Assembly (NCBI RefSeq): GCF_024171945.1
Contig: NZ_JAMTCR010000005.1
Coordinates: forward strand, 434,001 to 498,000
DNA: 64,000 bases
Source: Actinokineospora globicatena
GTDB taxonomy: Bacteria; Actinomycetota; Actinomycetes; Mycobacteriales; Pseudonocardiaceae
Reading direction: 5' to 3'
The notes under the pieces were generated by a model. It was not told where the DNA came from and made no database searches. It was given only the letters and a program-made list of their open reading frames with translations. The translations under genes and the position numbers were made by a program. The number at the start of each line of letters is the position of its first letter. The stretch's first letter is position 1. This document shows positions 60,703-64,000 of this stretch, piece after piece.

Positions 60703-61443
60703 TTAGGCCTGGGTGGAGAGGGCGAAGGTGACGCCCGGGGTGGTGGGGGTGGTGGTGCGGGGGATCCAGTGTTCGGTCACCGGGAGGGTGCCGTCGAGGG
60801 CGGCGGGGATGGCGGTTTTCGCTAGTTCCAGGACCTCGGCGACGGTGACCTGGCGGCCGAGTTCCTCCGACAGGGAGGTGACGCCCGCGTCCTTGATGCC
60901 GCAGGGGACGATGGTGTCGAAGGCGGTGAGGTCGGCGTCGCAGTTGATCTGGAAGCCGTGCAAGGTGACGCCGCGTTGGACGCGGATGCCGATGGCGCCG
61001 ATCTTGCGCTCGGGGCGGGTGGCGGTGGCGGCGAGCCAGACGCCGCTGCGGCCCTCGACGCGGCCGGTGGTGAGGCCGAGCTGGGCGCACATCGCGATCA
61101 TGGCCTCTTCGAGCCTGCGGACGTAGTCGACCACGTCGACCGGGTCCGAGAGCGCGACGATCGGGTAGCCGACCAGTTGGCCGGGGCCGTGCCAGGTGAT
61201 CTTGCCGCCGCGGTCGGTGTCGACGACCTCGGTGCCATTGGTCGGGCGCTCCTCCGGCAGGGTGCGCTTGCCCGCGGTGTAGACCGACGGGTGCTCCAGC
61301 AGCAGCAGCGTGTCCTCGCCGGTGCCCTCGGCGCGCGCGTCCACCAGGTCGCGCTGCAGGGCCCAGGCCTCGTGGTAGTCGATGGTGCCGACTTCGCGCA
61401 CCGAGACCGGGTGGGTGGCGGCGCGGCAGGAGAGGGTGCTCAC
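60703..61443 (-). CDS. lipB: Octanoyl-ACP:protein octanoyltransferase
   Basis: The 246-residue protein has the LipB signatures [40 protein letters not shown] and [20 protein letters not shown] (catalytic Cys and Lys). It transfers octanoate from ACP to lipoyl domains before LipA acts. GTG 61443 overlaps the PAP2 stop by 4 bp (GTGA). Longer open frames run into the PAP2 gene and are not real. Confidence 0.95.
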   Translation of the reverse strand: MSTLSCRAATHPVSVREVGTIDYHEAWALQRDLVDARAEGTGEDTLLLLEHPSVYTAGKRTLPEERPTNGTEVVDTDRGGKITWHGPGQLVGYPIVALSDPVDVVDYVRRLEEAMIAMCAQLGLTTGRVEGRSGVWLAATATRPERKIGAIGIRVQRGVTLHGFQINCDADLTAFDTIVPCGIKDAGVTSLSEELGRQVTVAEVLELAKTAIPAALDGTLPVTEHWIPRTTTPTTPGVTFALSTQA

Positions 61444-62048
61444 GGGTCCAGGGTACGCGCGGGCAGCAGCCGGAGGGCCGCCCCGGTGAGCAGGCCGACC
61501 GCCGTCACACCGACCGTCGCGCCCACCACGTCGGTCAGCCAGTGCACGTCGAGCAGGATGCGGCACAACGCGGCCAAGGCCACCGCCAGCGACGACACCG
61601 CCACGACCGCGCGCAGCCGGTGCCTGGCCAGCCACGCGCACAGCACCACCGCGGTGAACCCGACCGACGCGACCGACACCACGTGCCCGCTGGGGAAGCT
61701 CAGCTCCGGGTAGTCGCGCGGCCGCGCACGGTCGAACAGCGGCTTGACCAGCGACACCGCCCGGCACGCCGCCAGCAGCAGCACGCACCGCAGCAGCAGG
61801 CCCATCAGCGCCGGTCTGCGCCGGGTGAGCAGCGCCGCCACGACCAACCCCAGCGCCGCCGCCACCGGCAGCACCGGCCCGAGCACCAGGCTGCCGACGT
61901 AGGCGACCCGGCCCGCTGTCCCCTGCCAGTCCGCGCCGAGGGTGTCCGCGACCGCCACGTCCACCCCCGGCGGGGCGTCCGAGACCAGCTTGCCCAGGAC
62001 GAGGAACAGGCCGAGCAGGACGACGCCGAGCGTCGCGAGCCGCCTCAC
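61440..62048 (-). CDS. PAP2-superfamily membrane phosphatase
   Basis: From GTG 62048 the 202-residue protein has about five to six helices and the three phosphatase motifs: [16 protein letters not shown], and [16 protein letters not shown]2 membrane enzymes dephosphorylate lipid phosphates such as phosphatidate or undecaprenyl pyrophosphate. It is coupled to the genes on both sides by GTGA overlaps. Confidence 0.9.
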   Translation of the reverse strand: MRRLATLGVVLLGLFLVLGKLVSDAPPGVDVAVADTLGADWQGTAGRVAYVGSLVLGPVLPVAAALGLVVAALLTRRRPALMGLLLRCVLLLAACRAVSLVKPLFDRARPRDYPELSFPSGHVVSVASVGFTAVVLCAWLARHRLRAVVAVSSLAVALAALCRILLDVHWLTDVVGATVGVTAVGLLTGAALRLLPARTLDP

Positions 62049-62920
62049 CGCGCCTCGGTGGCCGCCAAGGCCCGGTCGACCGTGTCGTAGCGGAAGGCGA
62101 ACCCGTTGTCGCGCAACACCTTCGGCGCCACCAGTTGGCTGCGCAGCACCTCGTCGGCGAACTCGCCCGCGACCACCCGCAGCACGGCGCGTGGCATCGG
62201 CGGCGGGCTGAGCCGGTGTTTGAGCTTGGCCAGCGCCCGGCTGAACTCGGCGTTGGTCGCGGGGGCGGGGCCCACCAGGTTCACCGGGCCGGAGATGTCG
62301 TTGCGCAGCACGAAAGCGAGGGCGTCGACCTCGTCGTCCAGGTGGATCCACGGCATGTACTGCGCACCGCCGCCGAGCCGCACGCCGAGTCCGAAGGAGA
62401 ACAACGGCCGCAACCGGCCCAGCAGCCCGCCGCGCTCCGACAGCACCTGGCCCGACCGCGCCAGCACCACGCGCGCGCCTGTGGCCGCCTCCGTCGCGGC
62501 TTCCCACCGCACGCACAGGTCCGCCAGGAACCCCGAGCCCGCGGGGGAACCCTCGTCGACCGGACCGTCCGTGTCGCCGTAGTAGCCGACAGCGGAACCG
62601 TTGACCAGCACCGGGATGCCGTGCTCGGCGACAGCGGCGGCCAGCACCTCGGTCGGCTCGACCCGGGAGTCCACCAGCACCTGCTTGCGCGCGTGCGTCC
62701 ACCGCCGGTCGCCGATCCCGGCGCCGCACAGGTTCACCACCGCGTCCACCCCGGCCACGGCGTCCGGCGCGATCACCCCAGCAGGTGGGTCCCACGTGCG
62801 CTCGTCCGCCGCCTGGGGTTCCCTGCGCACCAACCGCAACACCTCGTCGCCGTCGGCGCGCAGCCTGGCCACGAGAGCGGTGCCGATGAGACCGGACGAC
62901 CCGGCGACGAGTACGCGCAT
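62045..62920 (-). CDS. TIGR01777-family (YfcH/SulA-like) NAD(P)-dependent epimerase
   Basis: The 291-residue extended SDR starts [20 protein letters not shown], with [40 protein letters not shown] and [20 protein letters not shown], typical of TIGR01777 proteins. Function is unknown. The order sucB - this gene - lipB - lipA is common in actinobacteria, pointing to a link with lipoate-dependent complexes. ATG 62920 is chosen over 62998. Confidence 0.92.
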   Translation of the reverse strand: MRVLVAGSSGLIGTALVARLRADGDEVLRLVRREPQAADERTWDPPAGVIAPDAVAGVDAVVNLCGAGIGDRRWTHARKQVLVDSRVEPTEVLAAAVAEHGIPVLVNGSAVGYYGDTDGPVDEGSPAGSGFLADLCVRWEAATEAATGARVVLARSGQVLSERGGLLGRLRPLFSFGLGVRLGGGAQYMPWIHLDDEVDALAFVLRNDISGPVNLVGPAPATNAEFSRALAKLKHRLSPPPMPRAVLRVVAGEFADEVLRSQLVAPKVLRDNGFAFRYDTVDRALAATEAR

Positions 62921-62979
62921 GTCCTGATCGTCCCAACCATCCCGGCGCCCCGCACGTTCGGGTCGATCACCCCCGGACG

Positions 62980-63017
62980 CCGCGAGGGCCGCCCCCAACC
63001 TGGGACGGCCCTCGCGG
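62980..63017. terminator. Terminator-like hairpin after sucB
   Basis: CCGCGAGGGCCG (62980-62991) and CGGCCCTCGCGG (63006-63017) form a perfect 12-bp stem with a 14-base loop, 10 bp after the sucB stop, separating it from the TIGR01777 gene. Confidence 0.7.
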
Positions 63018-63026
63018 TGGTGTCGG

Positions 63027-64000
63027 TTACAGCCCGAGGTCGCCCTCGAACGCGCCCTCTTCCAGGCGGTTCTTCACCGCGGTCAGGAAGCGGCCCGCGT
63101 CGGCGCCGTCGACGAGGCGGTGGTCGTAGGTCAGCGCCAGGTACACCATGGACCGGATGGCGATGGTGTCGTCGCCGCCCGCGTCGGTCACCACGACCGG
63201 CCGCTTGACGACCAGGCCGACCCCCAGGATCGCCACCTGCGGCAGCTGGATGATCGGGGTGTCGAACAGCGCGCCCTGGCTGCCCAGGTTGGTCAGGTTG
63301 AACGTCGCCCCGAACAGCTCGTCCGGGGTGACCTTGTTCGCCCTGGTCCGGCCCGCGAGGTCGGCGATCTTGTGCGAGAGCCCGCTGATGCTCAGGTCAC
63401 CGGCGTCGCGGATGGCCGGGGTGAGCAGGCCGCGCTCGGTGTCCACCGCGATGCCCAGGTGCTCGGCGCCGTGGTAGGTGACCTCGTTGGTCTCGTCGTT
63501 GATCGAGGCGTTGAGCTTCGGGTGCTGCTTGAGCGCCTCGACCGCCGCCTTGGCGAAGAACGGCAGGAAGGTCAGCTTGACGCCCTCGCGCTGCTCGAAC
63601 GCGGTCTTCGACTTGGCCCGCAGCTTGGCGATGCGGGTGACGTCGACCTCGATGACCTGGGTCAGCTGGGCGGCGGTCTGCAGCGACTCGACCATCCGGC
63701 GCGACACGGTCTGGCGCAGGCGGGTCAGCTTCTGCGTGGTGCCGCGCAGCGACGCGTCCGCCGACGGGGCCGACGACGCCGCGGCGGGGGCCTTGGCGGC
63801 GGGCGCGGGGGCGCTCCGCTGCGGCGCGGGCGCCTTCTTGGCCTCGGCGGCGGCGAGCACGTCCTGCTTGCGGATGCGGCCACCGACACCGGTGCCGGTC
63901 AGCCCGGCCAGGTCGATGCCGTGCTCGGCGGCGAGCTTGCGCACCAGCGGCGTCACGTACGGGGAGCCACCGCCGTTGTTCGACGGCTCCGCGGGGGTCT
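63027..64000 (-). CDS. sucB: Dihydrolipoamide succinyltransferase/acetyltransferase (E2), C-terminal part
   Basis: The frame is open to the right edge, with no start inside the window. It contains the peripheral-subunit-binding domain ([20 protein letters not shown], then [13 protein letters not shown]), a Pro/Ala linker, and the catalytic core with [18 protein letters not shown] and the active-site [14 protein letters not shown] near the end. The lipoyl domain or domains are beyond the window. The nearby lipB and lipA genes support a role as a 2-oxoacid dehydrogenase E2; the sucB symbol rather than a pyruvate E2 is inferred from context. Confidence 0.9.
   Translation of the reverse strand, partial: TPAEPSNNGGGSPYVTPLVRKLAAEHGIDLAGLTGTGVGGRIRKQDVLAAAEAKKAPAPQRSAPAPAAKAPAAASSAPSADASLRGTTQKLTRLRQTVSRRMVESLQTAAQLTQVIEVDVTRIAKLRAKSKTAFEQREGVKLTFLPFFAKAAVEALKQHPKLNASINDETNEVTYHGAEHLGIAVDTERGLLTPAIRDAGDLSISGLSHKIADLAGRTRANKVTPDELFGATFNLTNLGSQGALFDTPIIQLPQVAILGVGLVVKRPVVVTDAGGDDTIAIRSMVYLALTYDHRLVDGADAGRFLTAVKNRLEEGAFEGDLGL

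Noticed and set aside
61444-62936. Long minus-strand frames spanning PAP2 and the epimerase gene out of phase
   Set aside because: High-GC shadow frames; both real genes have family motifs and GTGA overlaps.
1-64000. CRISPR array, insertion sequences and secondary-metabolite megasynthases
   Set aside because: No regularly spaced repeat/spacer structure, transposase or PKS/NRPS domain was seen.

Overview
The window is high-GC actinobacterial chromosome with many GTG starts, frequent 4-bp GTGA/ATGA gene overlaps, and actinobacterial marker families: Lsr2, DUF3145, DUF3052, a TIGR03086 mycothiol-type protein, FasR, AhpE and homodimeric AceE. It fits a member of the Pseudonocardiales; the genus cannot be fixed from sequence alone. 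Most of it is housekeeping chromosome, with one small accessory patch beside a tRNA gene.

Layout. 0-12.9 kb: a left-truncated sensor kinase, an SGNH hydrolase, a flavin monooxygenase, a GNAT/AraC pair, a TIGR03086 protein, a three-gene redox/ThDP cluster, two small secreted proteins (one an extreme Leu/Asp repeat protein) and an XRE-ATPase regulator. 13.4-17.2 kb: proton-translocating transhydrogenase (pntAA-pntAB-pntB), then a VOC protein and a PH-like membrane protein. 17.1-25.1 kb: a tightly coupled six-gene minus-strand operon for a surface glycan (GT2, GT4, a flippase-GT4 fusion, a PhyH dioxygenase, a pyruvyltransferase-like protein and a GT39 membrane glycosyltransferase). 25.7-30.3 kb: lsr2, a PLP desulfhydrase/deaminase-like enzyme, DUF3145 and two membrane proteins. 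30.5-36.9 kb: the type II fatty-acid synthase block fasR-fabD-fabH-acpP-fabF-accD. 37.5-42.3 kb: pnuC, aceE, DUF3052, ahpE and tRNA-Val(TAC).

42.3-45.4 kb is the accessory patch: a dispersed repeat, an extremely G-skewed low-complexity tract, a decayed GT87-type glycosyltransferase and a sporadically distributed DUF6119/TIGR04141 gene. 45.4-51.7 kb holds a secreted trypsin-like protease, a three-gene solute-binding/VWA envelope operon and a DedA protein. 51.9-64 kb combines lipoate metabolism (lipA, lipB, partial sucB) with a TetR regulator over an operator array and five paralogous two-module membrane proteins. LipA and LipB supply the lipoyl group used by the SucB complex at the right edge; AceE, also in this window, works with a lipoyl-dependent E2.

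The most unusual items are the five-gene modular membrane-protein family (55.2-60.4 kb), the DUF6119 patch beside tRNA-Val, the flippase-GT4 fusion, the Leu/Asp repeat protein, and two families of dispersed intergenic repeats in inverted pairs, one associated with paired DnaA-box-like sites. No insertion sequence, integrase or CRISPR array was seen.
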